Assembly: GCA_001438605.1 (NCBI GenBank)
Contig: LIDE01000015.1
Coordinates: 1 to 64,000 of the forward strand
Origin: SAR92 bacterium BACL16 MAG-120619-bin48
GTDB lineage: Bacteria; Pseudomonadota; Gammaproteobacteria; Pseudomonadales; Porticoccaceae
Direction: 5' to 3'
DNA length: 64,000 nt
Of the stretch, positions 17,225 through 25,115 are shown piece by piece (position 1 is the first letter of the stretch; the number at the start of each line of letters is the position of its first letter). Position numbers and translations under genes: made by a program. Below the pieces are notes generated by a model. That model made no database searches and had not been told where the DNA came from. It worked only from the letters and a program-made list of their open reading frames with translations.

Positions 17225-17531
17225 GGGGGATTTCGAGTGGACCAGCGGCTGACACATCGTATTTGATAACGTCCATACCGGTAATTTCAACGGCGGCACA
17301 GAGTGCGAGAAATTCTGCGATATGGGGCGTCGCAAGGTGAGCATAAAGATGCTCTTCACTTTCCCACTGTTCGGTAATCCAAATCACGTTGGCGTGCTCA
17401 ATATCCACGGCAATGGCGTAAAGCTGACAACCTGCTTCCGCGCGAGTGGGTTCGATTATTTTTTTTGCGCCGGCAACATAGGCTGCCATGTCTTTAGAGG
17501 CCAGTTCAATTCTTGCGGAAATTGCTAACAT
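17217..17531 (-). CDS. ABM-fold (YgiN/antibiotic-biosynthesis-monooxygenase-like) small protein
   Basis: 104 residues with the dimeric alpha+beta ABM pattern: MLAISARIELA strand, a helix with EPTRAEAGCQLYAI, VIWITEQWESEEHLYAHLATPHIAEFL, and a final strand ITGMDVIKYDV. ABM proteins are cofactor-free monooxygenases or heme/quinol binders, but many are simply small-molecule-binding partners. A paralogue lies at 21209-21565 (shared GC-x(n)-W-x(2)-HL and MDVIKY/TDILKY features). The stop codon is inside a triple 18-bp repeat. It lies between the SRPBCC and Rieske genes in one operon. Confidence 0.8.
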   Translation of the reverse strand: MLAISARIELASKDMAAYVAGAKKIIEPTRAEAGCQLYAIAVDIEHANVIWITEQWESEEHLYAHLATPHIAEFLALCAAVEITGMDVIKYDVSAAGPLEIPQS

Positions 17532-17582
17532 AATTAAATCCTACTGTAATAATAGTGTTTTCTATCTTGCGCAACGGACCAG

Positions 17583-18032
17583 TTACTGGCTCGATGCTGC
17601 ATTGACGTTGTCTAACCCGCGATACATTAGCTCATAGGCGAGCAGCAGCAACCCTTCGGCTTCTTCTTCTCGACCTTCTTCAGCGATGTACTCAGAGTCA
17701 TAGGTAAGACGACAGGTATTGTCATCAATGACCGTCAGTTTGCCGGTTGCCTGATAGTGCAAAAGTCCTGCGGGGCGCTCACCAACAATCGACAATTGAT
17801 AGCTGTAATTATCGTAATCAATGCTGTCGAGCCGCTCGCTGATAGCGCCTTCAAAGCCCACATTATAAATATGGCGTGTCATTCCAGGGCCGCTACCGTC
17901 TAACACGACCCTCTCTATGTCGACTATTTCACCCTTCGGCCACCAGCGTTCGATATTGCCGAAATCAATCAGCAGTTGCCAAATGGTTTCGCGGGGTGAG
18001 TTGATGTCGTGATGAGAGTGAAGCTTTTTCAT
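17583..18032 (-). CDS. SRPBCC (START/Bet v1-like, polyketide cyclase/dehydrase) family protein
   Basis: 149 residues. The start MKKLHSHHDINSPRETIWQLLIDFGNIERWWP is the classic SRPBCC opening (strand, then helix with a W-P pair), and the C-terminal helix EEEAEGLLLLAYELMYRGLDNV closes the hydrophobic cavity. Members bind or cyclise hydrophobic ligands; some are enzymes. Operon position with NTF2-like, ABM and Rieske genes suggests binding or isomerising the oxygenated intermediate (inference). Confidence 0.8.
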   Translation of the reverse strand: MKKLHSHHDINSPRETIWQLLIDFGNIERWWPKGEIVDIERVVLDGSGPGMTRHIYNVGFEGAISERLDSIDYDNYSYQLSIVGERPAGLLHYQATGKLTVIDDNTCRLTYDSEYIAEEGREEEAEGLLLLAYELMYRGLDNVNAASSQ

Positions 18033-18059
18033 GATCGTTTACCAACCTAAATAGTGAAT

Positions 18060-18497
18060 TTATTTGAGACCGACGTCACCGCTTGCGTGCATGGTGGTTA
18101 ATGTGCGGTGATCAATGCGCCAGCCATTCGCGGTGCGCACCAATTTGTCTGAATATTCACCCCAAACGGTTAGTGTTTGAGTGGCGTAATCGCCCAGCCC
18201 AACATGGAGCGCGGAGAGGTAACAGGTAGTGTGAGCTTCGTCGCCATTGACCACGATATTGATATTGCCCAGCAGGTGTTGCGTGACAGAGCACTGCACG
18301 AGTACGGCTTTAACAAAGTCGGTAATATTTTGACGGCCGGCAAACGAACCCAAGCCGATAAAGTCGGCGACGGCATCTTCAGTGAATACGTTATCCAGTG
18401 CTACCCACTGCTTTTTGTCGAGGGCTGACGCGTAGAGCTGGAGAACTTGTTGAATTTCAAGATGGTCAGAAAAATGCTGTGGTGTTGACGTGGTCAT
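18060..18497 (-). CDS. NTF2/SnoaL-like protein (possible ketosteroid-isomerase-fold enzyme)
   Basis: 145 residues with the cone-shaped NTF2 fold pattern: helix DHLEIQQVLQLYASALDKKQW, DNVFTEDAVADFIGLGSFAGRQNITDFVK, and strands ending in VWGEYSDKLVRTANGWRIDHRTLTT. This subfamily includes SnoaL cyclases, limonene-epoxide-hydrolase and ketosteroid-isomerase relatives as well as aromatic-dioxygenase beta subunits. It is the first gene of the minus-strand operon; its promoter region is shared with the oxidoreductase at 18718. Exact reaction unknown. Confidence 0.8.
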   Translation of the reverse strand: MTTSTPQHFSDHLEIQQVLQLYASALDKKQWVALDNVFTEDAVADFIGLGSFAGRQNITDFVKAVLVQCSVTQHLLGNINIVVNGDEAHTTCYLSALHVGLGDYATQTLTVWGEYSDKLVRTANGWRIDHRTLTTMHASGDVGLK

Positions 18498-18568
18498 GCT
18501 CGGTTTCCCCTTCCTTTAAATCGCTTATTAGGTCTTTTTATTGGTATGTTTTACGCAATTAATATACC

Positions 18569-18612
18569 GTTTGTTTAAGCGCTCCGTCAATAAAAACCGT
18601 CAAACATGTTTG
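18569..18612. promoter_or_regulatory. Operator-like AAAC/GTTT elements in a divergent promoter region
   Basis: GTTTGTTT at 18569-18576 and the perfect palindrome CAAACATGTTTG at 18601-18612 lie in the 220-bp gap between the divergent SnoaL operon and the oxidoreductase at 18718. CAAAC-N2-GTTTG fits the published PsrA-type consensus (G/C)AAAC-N2-4-GTTT(G/C). PsrA is a fatty-acid-responsive TetR regulator; whether this organism has it is not known. Confidence 0.4.
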
Positions 18613-18717
18613 TTATTTACCTGAGTGTGTGAGCTGATGTAACATACAAAACAGCTGTGGCGATTTGCAGGGTAATCGATGGCCACCGGACATAATAACA
18701 GTAATAGGTAAAGCCTT

Positions 18718-19734
18718 ATGACGCAGATGAACACTCGTGTACTCCTCGCTCGCAGACCTGGAGCGCATCTAGTTGCAGCCGACTTTGAGGTCGACTCTCA
18801 ACCGATTGGCCCGATAAATGAAGGTCAGTTCTTGATTAAAAATACCTACTTGTCGATGGACGCAGGTTTTCGCCAGTGGATGAATGCGGGTTCTGATGAT
18901 AATTATCTCGCGTCAATGCCACTGGGCGAGCCGGTGCAGAGCATTATTATGGGAGAGGTGGTTGAGTCCCGTCACAGTGATTATCCGGTGGGCAGTGTTG
19001 TTGTCGGCCGAACTGCTTGGGAAGAATACAGTGTTGCCGATGGCTCTGATTTGATGAGTATTATTGAGCCCGATCCCGAGTTGGCGCTGCATGAATACCT
19101 TTGTAGCTTAGGGCCATCCGGTACAACAGCGTATTTTGGCTTGATGGATATTGGCCAGCCGAAGGCGGGTGATGTTTTTGTTATAAATGCAGCCGCGGGC
19201 GGTATTGGTGCCATTGCTGGTCAAATCGCCAAGGCGGAAGGCTGTGTCACCGTGGGCATTGCTGGCGGTGCGACAAAGTGCAATTGGTTGCGCGACACGG
19301 TGGGTTATGACCGTGTCATCGATTACAAATCAACGGTGCCTCTCGCCGAGCAGTTGCAGGCTGTGGTGCCCGAGGGTGCGGATATTGTTTATGACAATGT
19401 TGGCGGCGCGATGCTGGGCACGCTGCTGGGTAACCTCGCCGAAAATGCACGGGTGATTCTGTGTGGTGCGGTGTCTCAATATGAGAGACTTGATGGCCAC
19501 GAAGGTGTCGACAATATGTGGGAGCTAATCACTAAACGCGCCCGCGCCGAGGGCTTTATGTTTTCCGATTATGTCGATCGCTACCCTGAGGCCATTGATT
19601 ACATCACTGCCATGTTAAAAGCCAAGTCGCTGGTCAGTCCCGTGAATATGTTTCATGGCATTGAGACGGCTGGGCAAGCTTTTATTGATATGCTGGAAGG
19701 GAAAAACTTGGGCAAGTGCTTGGTCAAGTTGTAA
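18718..19734 (+). CDS. NADP-dependent zinc-free MDR oxidoreductase, paralogue 2
   Basis: 338 residues. The N-terminal domain shows the branch motif NTYLSMDAGFRQWMNAGSDDN, where the usual L-x-PAxRGWM segment has diverged (Asp-Ala-Gly-Phe-Arg), so substrate preference may differ from its three paralogues. Cofactor motif NAAAGGIGAIAGQIAKAEG, then YKSTVPLAEQL and IVYDNVGGAMLGTL. It ends with the common GKCLVKL. It is transcribed alone, divergently from the SnoaL operon, and is followed by a strong terminator. Reduction of an enone or enal double bond with NADPH is the family reaction. Confidence 0.85.
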   Translation: MTQMNTRVLLARRPGAHLVAADFEVDSQPIGPINEGQFLIKNTYLSMDAGFRQWMNAGSDDNYLASMPLGEPVQSIIMGEVVESRHSDYPVGSVVVGRTAWEEYSVADGSDLMSIIEPDPELALHEYLCSLGPSGTTAYFGLMDIGQPKAGDVFVINAAAGGIGAIAGQIAKAEGCVTVGIAGGATKCNWLRDTVGYDRVIDYKSTVPLAEQLQAVVPEGADIVYDNVGGAMLGTLLGNLAENARVILCGAVSQYERLDGHEGVDNMWELITKRARAEGFMFSDYVDRYPEAIDYITAMLKAKSLVSPVNMFHGIETAGQAFIDMLEGKNLGKCLVKL

Positions 19735-19769
19735 GAGATGTCAGCCTCAATTTTTTAGGCCAGCGTTGA

Positions 19770-19805
19770 AGCCCTCCGAGCAACCGTCGGGGGGCTTTTT
19801 ATTTT
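19770..19805 (+). terminator. Rho-independent terminator downstream of MDR paralogue 2
   Basis: A 10-bp GC-rich stem AGCCCTCCGA / TCGGGGGGCT with one G-U pair and 7-nt loop, followed by TTTTTATTTT, 36 bp past the stop codon. Confidence 0.9.
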
Positions 19806-19857
19806 AGCTCACAGACGTCAGTCCCAAGCAGGGGTTGCGCAGCAATAGGAACAGACT

Positions 19858-20790
19858 ATGCCTTTGGAAACTGTAACCGCAGCAATTTTGGCTCAGATGG
19901 CTCAGAGTGGGGCGCCTGAATTACATCAGATGACTGCCGCGGAGAGTCGCGCCATGTATCGCGATCTAAAGCCAGATATTCCCCTCGTTGATGTCTATCG
20001 CGTTGAAGATCGCTCTGTGCCGGGGCCTGCTAGTGAGATACCGGTGAGAATTTACTGGCCAACAGCAGCGCCAGCAGCGATACACGTGCATTTTCACGGA
20101 GGTGGTTGGGTTATCGGCGACTTGGAGACCCACGATGCGGATTGTCGTGAAATATGCCGTGGTGCTGCCTGCATTGTTGTCGCAGTGGACTATCGCTTGG
20201 CGCCGGAACACATATTCCCTGCGGCGCTGGAAGACTGTTACGCAGTGACCTGCTGGGCGTCAGAAAATAGTGCTGAATTAGGTGCTTTATCGAGTCCGGT
20301 AAGCGTTGGCGGCGATTCTGCCGGCGGAAATTTGGCAGCGTCAGTGTGCCTTTTGGCTCGCGATCGCGCTGGCCCAAACATCGCTATGCAGCTGCTTATC
20401 TATCCGGTAACCGATGCCACCATGGAAAGCGCTTCTTATCGAGACAATGCGGATGGTTATCTTTTGTCACGGAAAATGATGGCATGGTTTTGGGATCACT
20501 ATTGCCCTGATCCAGCGCAGCGCAGTGACCCACTGGCCAGTCCTATCAGGGCCGCTGATCTGTCTGGATTACCGCCGGCCTTGGTTATGACAGCCGAGTT
20601 TGACCCGCTGCGTGACGAGGGGGAGGCCTATGCTGAGCGCCTTAAAGCGGCGGGTGTTGCCGTGCAGGTGCGGCGCTTTGACGGATTGATCCATGGCTTC
20701 TTTTCTCAGGCGGGCATCATTGAAGCGGCGCGAGAAGGTGTTGATTTAGCCGTCAAAGCGTTGCGCGAGGCTCACAAGATTAGCGGTTGA
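19858..20790 (+). CDS. Alpha/beta hydrolase of the hormone-sensitive-lipase (family IV) esterase group
   Basis: 310 residues. Oxyanion motif HFHGGGWVIGD, nucleophile elbow VGGDSAGGNLAAS (catalytic Ser), acid Asp in MTAEFDPLRDEGEAYAERL and catalytic His in GLIHGFF make a complete HSL-type triad. No signal peptide is seen, so it should be cytoplasmic. It hydrolyses esters or lactones of small to medium acyl chains; in a catabolic island it may open a lactone or release an esterified intermediate (inference). AGGAACAG precedes the ATG. Its last 19 bp overlap the convergent SnoaL-like gene. Confidence 0.92.
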   Translation: MPLETVTAAILAQMAQSGAPELHQMTAAESRAMYRDLKPDIPLVDVYRVEDRSVPGPASEIPVRIYWPTAAPAAIHVHFHGGGWVIGDLETHDADCREICRGAACIVVAVDYRLAPEHIFPAALEDCYAVTCWASENSAELGALSSPVSVGGDSAGGNLAASVCLLARDRAGPNIAMQLLIYPVTDATMESASYRDNADGYLLSRKMMAWFWDHYCPDPAQRSDPLASPIRAADLSGLPPALVMTAEFDPLRDEGEAYAERLKAAGVAVQVRRFDGLIHGFFSQAGIIEAAREGVDLAVKALREAHKISG

Positions 20791-21194
20791 CCGTAAAAGG
20801 ATTTTATTTTCCAGCCAGTGCCAGTGCGGGCAAATTCAAGCACATACTGAACGTAAAACGTCACGCTATCGCCCTCATGGGGCACGCCTACACCGAGAGC
20901 ATGGGTGCGTGCGCTGGCGCGGTCCTGTTCCAGCAGATCGAGTTTGAAGTTAGTGGCATAGTGTGCACTGTGCTTCATGCCTGAAAAGACGTTGGTAAAA
21001 AACTCTGTCAGTGCAGCGATACCTTCAAATCGTGGGTAGCTAATGGCTGTCATATCAAACACGGCATCGTCGGTAAAGCAGTTGAGTACGTCGTCTAAGT
21101 CGGTCAGATTGTCCACAGCACTAAGGTAATCAGCAATAAGGTCTTGCAGGGCGAGCCGGTCTTCAATTTTCTGAATGCGTTGTTCGAGGGTCAT
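20772..21194 (-). CDS. NTF2/SnoaL-like protein
   Basis: 140 residues: MTLEQRIQKIEDRLALQDLIADYLSAVDN helix, VLNCFTDDAVFDM, FEGIAALTEFFTNVF and the terminal strands VQYVLEFARTGTGWKIKSFYG. This is the standard SnoaL_4-type layout, used both for isomerases/dehydratases and for non-catalytic pathway proteins. Its 3' end overlaps the convergent esterase gene. It is the last gene of a minus-strand trio with an ABM protein and another SnoaL-like protein that follow the transhydrogenase genes. Confidence 0.78.
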   Translation of the reverse strand: MTLEQRIQKIEDRLALQDLIADYLSAVDNLTDLDDVLNCFTDDAVFDMTAISYPRFEGIAALTEFFTNVFSGMKHSAHYATNFKLDLLEQDRASARTHALGVGVPHEGDSVTFYVQYVLEFARTGTGWKIKSFYGQPLIL

Positions 21195-21208
21195 TGTAGT
21201 GACTCCGA

Positions 21209-21565
21209 TTAAGGGTTCGTTTGTGTGGTGAAAAAATCCGCTCGCGGAGTGCCTGTCTCGTCGTAAACTGGTTCTTCGTGATCGATTCGGTACTTGAGAA
21301 TATCTGTACCAAGAATTTCATACTGGCTAATACGCGCCAGCATATCAGTGTAAAAATGGCCACTCAGGTGAGCGGCTAAGTCTTCCACTGATTGCCAGTT
21401 TTCGTAGACATAGACTCTGCCCGGTACCGCTGGATCAAGGCTCCAGACATAGTGGCGACACCCTTTTTGCGCGCGGGTTTGGGCCATCAGGTCGGCAGTC
21501 TGCTGGAGAACCACTGCCGCGTCTGCGGGATTAAAGTCGACGGTACCGTTAATAATTACAGTCAT
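21209..21565 (-). CDS. ABM-fold small protein (paralogue of 17217-17531)
   Basis: 118 residues with ABM features MTVIINGTVDFNPADA, RAQKGCRHYVWSLD, RVYVYENWQSVEDLAAHLSGHF and YEILGTDILKYRI. The same helix-strand order and the conserved GC, W and HL positions link it to the ABM protein at 17217. It probably acts as a dimer. Role in the pathway is unassigned; a cofactor-independent oxygenase or ligand-binding partner are both possible. It sits 14 bp upstream of the SnoaL-like gene at 20772-21194. Confidence 0.75.
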   Translation of the reverse strand: MTVIINGTVDFNPADAAVVLQQTADLMAQTRAQKGCRHYVWSLDPAVPGRVYVYENWQSVEDLAAHLSGHFYTDMLARISQYEILGTDILKYRIDHEEPVYDETGTPRADFFTTQTNP

Positions 21566-21655
21566 AATTTAAGCTCGAATGCTAAAAATAGTCCCAGACA
21601 AAAAGCCGCCAACTGATAAACAATCAGCGCCTAGTCTTTGTTCACTAGAACGTGT

Positions 21656-22069
21656 TTATTCACCGTAGAGCGAGTGAAAAATACGTTCCTTGAATAACCA
21701 TTGGCCATCAATTTTCACTAACTGATCATCATATTGCCCGCGCGGACGAATCTCAGTGCCATCCAGTGTTGTGCCGACTTCAGTGGTGTAGGCTCTAACA
21801 GTGGCGGTGTTGCCGTTGACTTGAATGTCGCCAACAGAGATTGACATAAAAATAAATGGGAACATAGCCATGCCCGCTTGCCAGGCATTGACGATATTTT
21901 CTTTGCCAACGACATTTTCCATGCCTGGAATTACCGGTAGCTTCCAGCTTGAGTCTTCAGCCCAGGTTGAGGCCCACAGCGCAGTGTCGCGCTGATTTAC
22001 GGCGTCAGAATAGATATCCATTAATTCACGAATAGCGAGACGATCTTCAATCGGTCCAGAAAAAGCCAT
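21656..22069 (-). CDS. NTF2/SnoaL-like protein
   Basis: 137 residues: MAFSGPIEDRLAIRELMDIYSDAVNQRDTALWASTWAEDSSW is the conserved SnoaL_4 start, and RGQYDDQLVKIDGQWLFKERIFHS the end. It is homologous in pattern to the two other SnoaL-like proteins of the island, 18060 and 20772. It lies 27 bp downstream of pntB on the same strand and may be co-transcribed with it. Function not assigned. Confidence 0.78.
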   Translation of the reverse strand: MAFSGPIEDRLAIRELMDIYSDAVNQRDTALWASTWAEDSSWKLPVIPGMENVVGKENIVNAWQAGMAMFPFIFMSISVGDIQVNGNTATVRAYTTEVGTTLDGTEIRPRGQYDDQLVKIDGQWLFKERIFHSLYGE

Positions 22070-22096
22070 ATTTCACCCCATAGTTTATTGTTGTTA

Positions 22097-23458
22097 TTAA
22101 TTTGAAAATTCACGAATTAAATGGCTCAGAGTTTCCTTCGCATCACCAAAGATCATACGCGTGTTTTCTTTAAAGAACAGCGGATTATCAATGCCGGCAA
22201 AGCCCGACGCCATAGAGCGTTTAAGTACAAAAACGGTGCGCGCTTGGTCGACATTAATCACGGGCATTCCGTAAATTGGGCTGCCTTCCATTTCACGGGC
22301 AGCGGGATTGACCACGTCATTTGCGCCGATCACGATGGCCACATCAACACTGGCCATGCGCGGATTGATATCTGCCATTTCCAAAAGTAAGTCATAAGAT
22401 ACATCTGCTTCGGCGAGCAATACGTTCATGTGTCCAGGCATGCGTCCAGCCACTGGATGGACGCCGTAAACCACTTCGGCACCATTTGCTTCAAGTAACT
22501 CTTGCAGCTCCTTGACCGCATGTTGTGCTTGCGCAACAGCCATACCATAACCCGGGATAATGGCGATTGTGCTGGCGGCCTCAAGCATATAGTAGGCGTC
22601 GTCGGGGGTGATGGGTTTAACCTCGCCCTCGATTTTCATGTTCATAGTCTTCACCGCACTGAAGCCAGAGAAGAGTACATTCGACAGTGAACGGTTCATC
22701 GCACGACACATGATTTGCGTAAGAATAATGCCTGAGGCACCGACAAGGGCGCCCGCCACAATCAGCAAATTGTTATTGATAGCGAAGCCAGCCGCGCACG
22801 CAGCCAGCCCTGAATAACTATTCAATAGTGAAATGACGACGGGCATATCCGCGCCACCAATGGGTATGACCACTAGAACACCCAAAACCACCGAGAGACC
22901 AATGGCTAAATAGAGATAGTCTGTTTTCAAGGGATCGTGAACGAAGAGGCCAGCAGCGATTAGAATAGCAGCAATAACTAGACTATTAACAATGGCCTGC
23001 CCCTTGAACATGATGGCTCTGCCGACAAGTTTCTCGCTCAGTTTGCCGTAGGCAACAATACTGCCGGTAAAGGTAACACCGCCGATAAGAATTGACAGAA
23101 AGATGGTGATTAACACCAAATTGCTGGCATCAGGTGTAATCGCCGCCCAACCGACCAGCAGCGAAGCCACACCGCCGAAGCCGTTCAGTAGCGCAACCAT
23201 TTCAGGCATGCTGGTCATCGCGACAGAGCGCGCAGCCCACAGACCAATCAGACCGCCCACTGTGATTGCGATTGCAATATAGCGAAAATCGACAATACCT
23301 TGATCCAGAAGCGTAACAACCACCGCAATCAACATGCCAATGGCAGACAGTGCGTTACCTTTTCGCGCGGTTGCTGGCGAGCCAAGCAGCTTGAGACCGA
23401 GGATAAAAAGCGTCGCACTGACCACATAGCTAAAACCAATGATCGACATGATAGACAT
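22097..23458 (-). CDS. pntB: NAD(P) transhydrogenase subunit beta (PntB)
   Basis: 453 residues: about eight to nine hydrophobic helices in the first 270 residues, then the NADP(H)-binding domain III with GYGMAVAQAQHAVKEL, YGVHPVAGRMPGHMNVLLAEADVSYD and IGANDVVNPAARE. It forms the proton channel and NADP site of the inner-membrane enzyme that drives NADH + NADP+ to NADPH using the proton motive force. The start overlaps the stop of the short subunit by one base. NADPH made here would supply the four MDR reductases and oxygenase reductases nearby. Confidence 0.97.
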   Translation of the reverse strand: MSIMSIIGFSYVVSATLFILGLKLLGSPATARKGNALSAIGMLIAVVVTLLDQGIVDFRYIAIAITVGGLIGLWAARSVAMTSMPEMVALLNGFGGVASLLVGWAAITPDASNLVLITIFLSILIGGVTFTGSIVAYGKLSEKLVGRAIMFKGQAIVNSLVIAAILIAAGLFVHDPLKTDYLYLAIGLSVVLGVLVVIPIGGADMPVVISLLNSYSGLAACAAGFAINNNLLIVAGALVGASGIILTQIMCRAMNRSLSNVLFSGFSAVKTMNMKIEGEVKPITPDDAYYMLEAASTIAIIPGYGMAVAQAQHAVKELQELLEANGAEVVYGVHPVAGRMPGHMNVLLAEADVSYDLLLEMADINPRMASVDVAIVIGANDVVNPAAREMEGSPIYGMPVINVDQARTVFVLKRSMASGFAGIDNPLFFKENTRMIFGDAKETLSHLIREFSN

Positions 23459-23751
23459 TATTTCTGGCTCCCTTTCTTTTTGAACATACTGAGCATGCGA
23501 TCAGTGACTATGTATCCGCCGAACACGTTAATGCTGGCAAAACCCACGGCAAGAGAGCCGAGAATAGTCGCAAGGGTAGGGTCACTGCTCTGTCCTGCGA
23601 GGGTTAGCGCGCCGACAACAGTAATACCTGAGATGGCGTTTGAGGCAGACATCAGCGGCGTGTGCAGCGTCGCCGGAACCTTATGGATAAGTTCAAAGCC
23701 AAGAAAAATAGATAACATTAAAATAAAAGTTAAAAATATATAGGTGTTCAT
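23458..23751 (-). CDS. pntAB: NAD(P) transhydrogenase subunit alpha part 2 (membrane domain)
   Basis: 97 residues, nearly all membrane: three hydrophobic segments including LTFILMLSIFLGFELIHKVPATLHTPLMS and ISGITVVGAL. It corresponds to the C-terminal membrane part of E. coli PntA, here a separate gene as in the three-subunit Rhodospirillum-type enzyme. It is in operon order pntAA - pntAB - pntB. Confidence 0.95.
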   Translation of the reverse strand: MNTYIFLTFILMLSIFLGFELIHKVPATLHTPLMSASNAISGITVVGALTLAGQSSDPTLATILGSLAVGFASINVFGGYIVTDRMLSMFKKKGSQK

Positions 23752-23756
23752 GGCAG

Positions 23757-24899
23757 TTACCTCTTGGCTTCGTAGTGCTGGCGGATGACGTCGTTGACAA
23801 CCTGTCCACCTTGGGTGATGACGCAGCCGCTAAGATCCTTGTTGAGGTCCAGTAGCATGCGCTTGGTTTCTGTGTCCCAAAACTCTTCGATAAGGTTAAA
23901 AATATTGGCTGAGTACATTTGGCTGGCATCGCGCGGTACTTCATTCGCCCAATTACCGGTACCGATTATGGTGACACCGCCGTCGGTGACGACAATCTCG
24001 CCGGGTTTTGAACCCTCGACATTGCCCCCGGTTTCAGCGGCCATATCGACAATGACACTGCCCGATTTCATCGCATTAACGGCTTCAGCACTAACAATAA
24101 CCGGTGGTTTGCGACCGAATACCTGTGCGGTGGTGATAACTATGTCGGACGCTGCGATTTCTGCCATCTGGCCCTGCTTTTGTTTTTCCAGCTGCTCTGG
24201 GGTGAGCTGCACAGCGTAACCATCTTTGGTTTGTCCCGTTTCACCCAGATCAATATGAAGGAATTTGGCGCCCACCGATTGCACCTGCTCGGCAACCACG
24301 GAACGTGTGTCAAAGGCTGTTACTCGGGCGCCGAGACGCTTGGCGGTGGCGATGGCTTGCAGGCCGGCAACGCCTGCGCCAATAACAAATACTTTAGAGG
24401 GCTTGATGGTGCCGGCAGGGGTCATCATCATTGGCAAAATGCTGTCCAATGCAGTAATCGCCTTGAGTACCATGACATAGCCGGCCAAGTTTGCTTGCGA
24501 GCTCAATGCATCCATTTTTTGTGAGCGGGTTGTGCGCGGAATCATTTCCATCGAGACGGCGGTTACACCCTCACTGGCCATCGTTTCAATCAGCGCTTGC
24601 TCATTAAATGGATCTAAAAAGCTGATGGAAATGGCATCTTGACGGTAATGGCGCAACTGCTCAGCGGAGGGTCTATGCACACGGGGAATAATATCGGCAC
24701 TGGCAGTGAGTGCTGCTACGTCGCTGGCGATCTCTGCGCCGACAGCTTGATAGTCTGCATCGCTGTGTCCAGCGCCCTTGCCCGCGCCCGACTCGACGCT
24801 GACCTGCGCGCCAAGTTGAATTAATTTTTTGGCAAACTCCGGTGTGAGGGCTACGCGCCGCTCATTGCCTGTGGTTTCTTTTAAGACCGCAATAAGCAT
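23757..24899 (-). CDS. pntAA: NAD(P) transhydrogenase subunit alpha part 1 (NAD-binding domain I)
   Basis: 380 residues, soluble. It shows the alanine-dehydrogenase/transhydrogenase fold: LKETTGNERRVALTPEFAKKL at the start, nucleotide-binding GAGVAGLQAIATAKRLGARVTAFDTR, and ETGGNVEGSKPGEIV. It binds NAD(H) and docks on the membrane parts encoded by the two following genes. It is the first gene of the pnt operon; a GTTTAAAC palindrome lies upstream at 24974-24981. Confidence 0.97.
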   Translation of the reverse strand: MLIAVLKETTGNERRVALTPEFAKKLIQLGAQVSVESGAGKGAGHSDADYQAVGAEIASDVAALTASADIIPRVHRPSAEQLRHYRQDAISISFLDPFNEQALIETMASEGVTAVSMEMIPRTTRSQKMDALSSQANLAGYVMVLKAITALDSILPMMMTPAGTIKPSKVFVIGAGVAGLQAIATAKRLGARVTAFDTRSVVAEQVQSVGAKFLHIDLGETGQTKDGYAVQLTPEQLEKQKQGQMAEIAASDIVITTAQVFGRKPPVIVSAEAVNAMKSGSVIVDMAAETGGNVEGSKPGEIVVTDGGVTIIGTGNWANEVPRDASQMYSANIFNLIEEFWDTETKRMLLDLNKDLSGCVITQGGQVVNDVIRQHYEAKR

Positions 24900-25115
24900 A
24901 GAGATGACTACCTTGTGGTTAGTGAAGCATTTCGCCTCGATTAAAGTCGCTGGGCATATGAGTAGAGGTTTCTGTTTAAACTATACCTACGGCTATTTAA
25001 AAAAACAATCTTAGTTGATTTTTTATTGTCAAAAGAGTAGCGTTAAGGCTTAGATTGCTGATGTTTTATGAGGTACAGTTGGCAATAAAATAATTCATAA
25101 ATAATGGGGAAAACC

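Noticed and set aside
17159..17359. Repetitive peptide frames (KADSYLKADSYL and LGNYQLLGNYQL) over the 18-bp repeats
   Set aside because: Products of the repeat period being a multiple of three; they overlap the real ABM gene and lack start signals.
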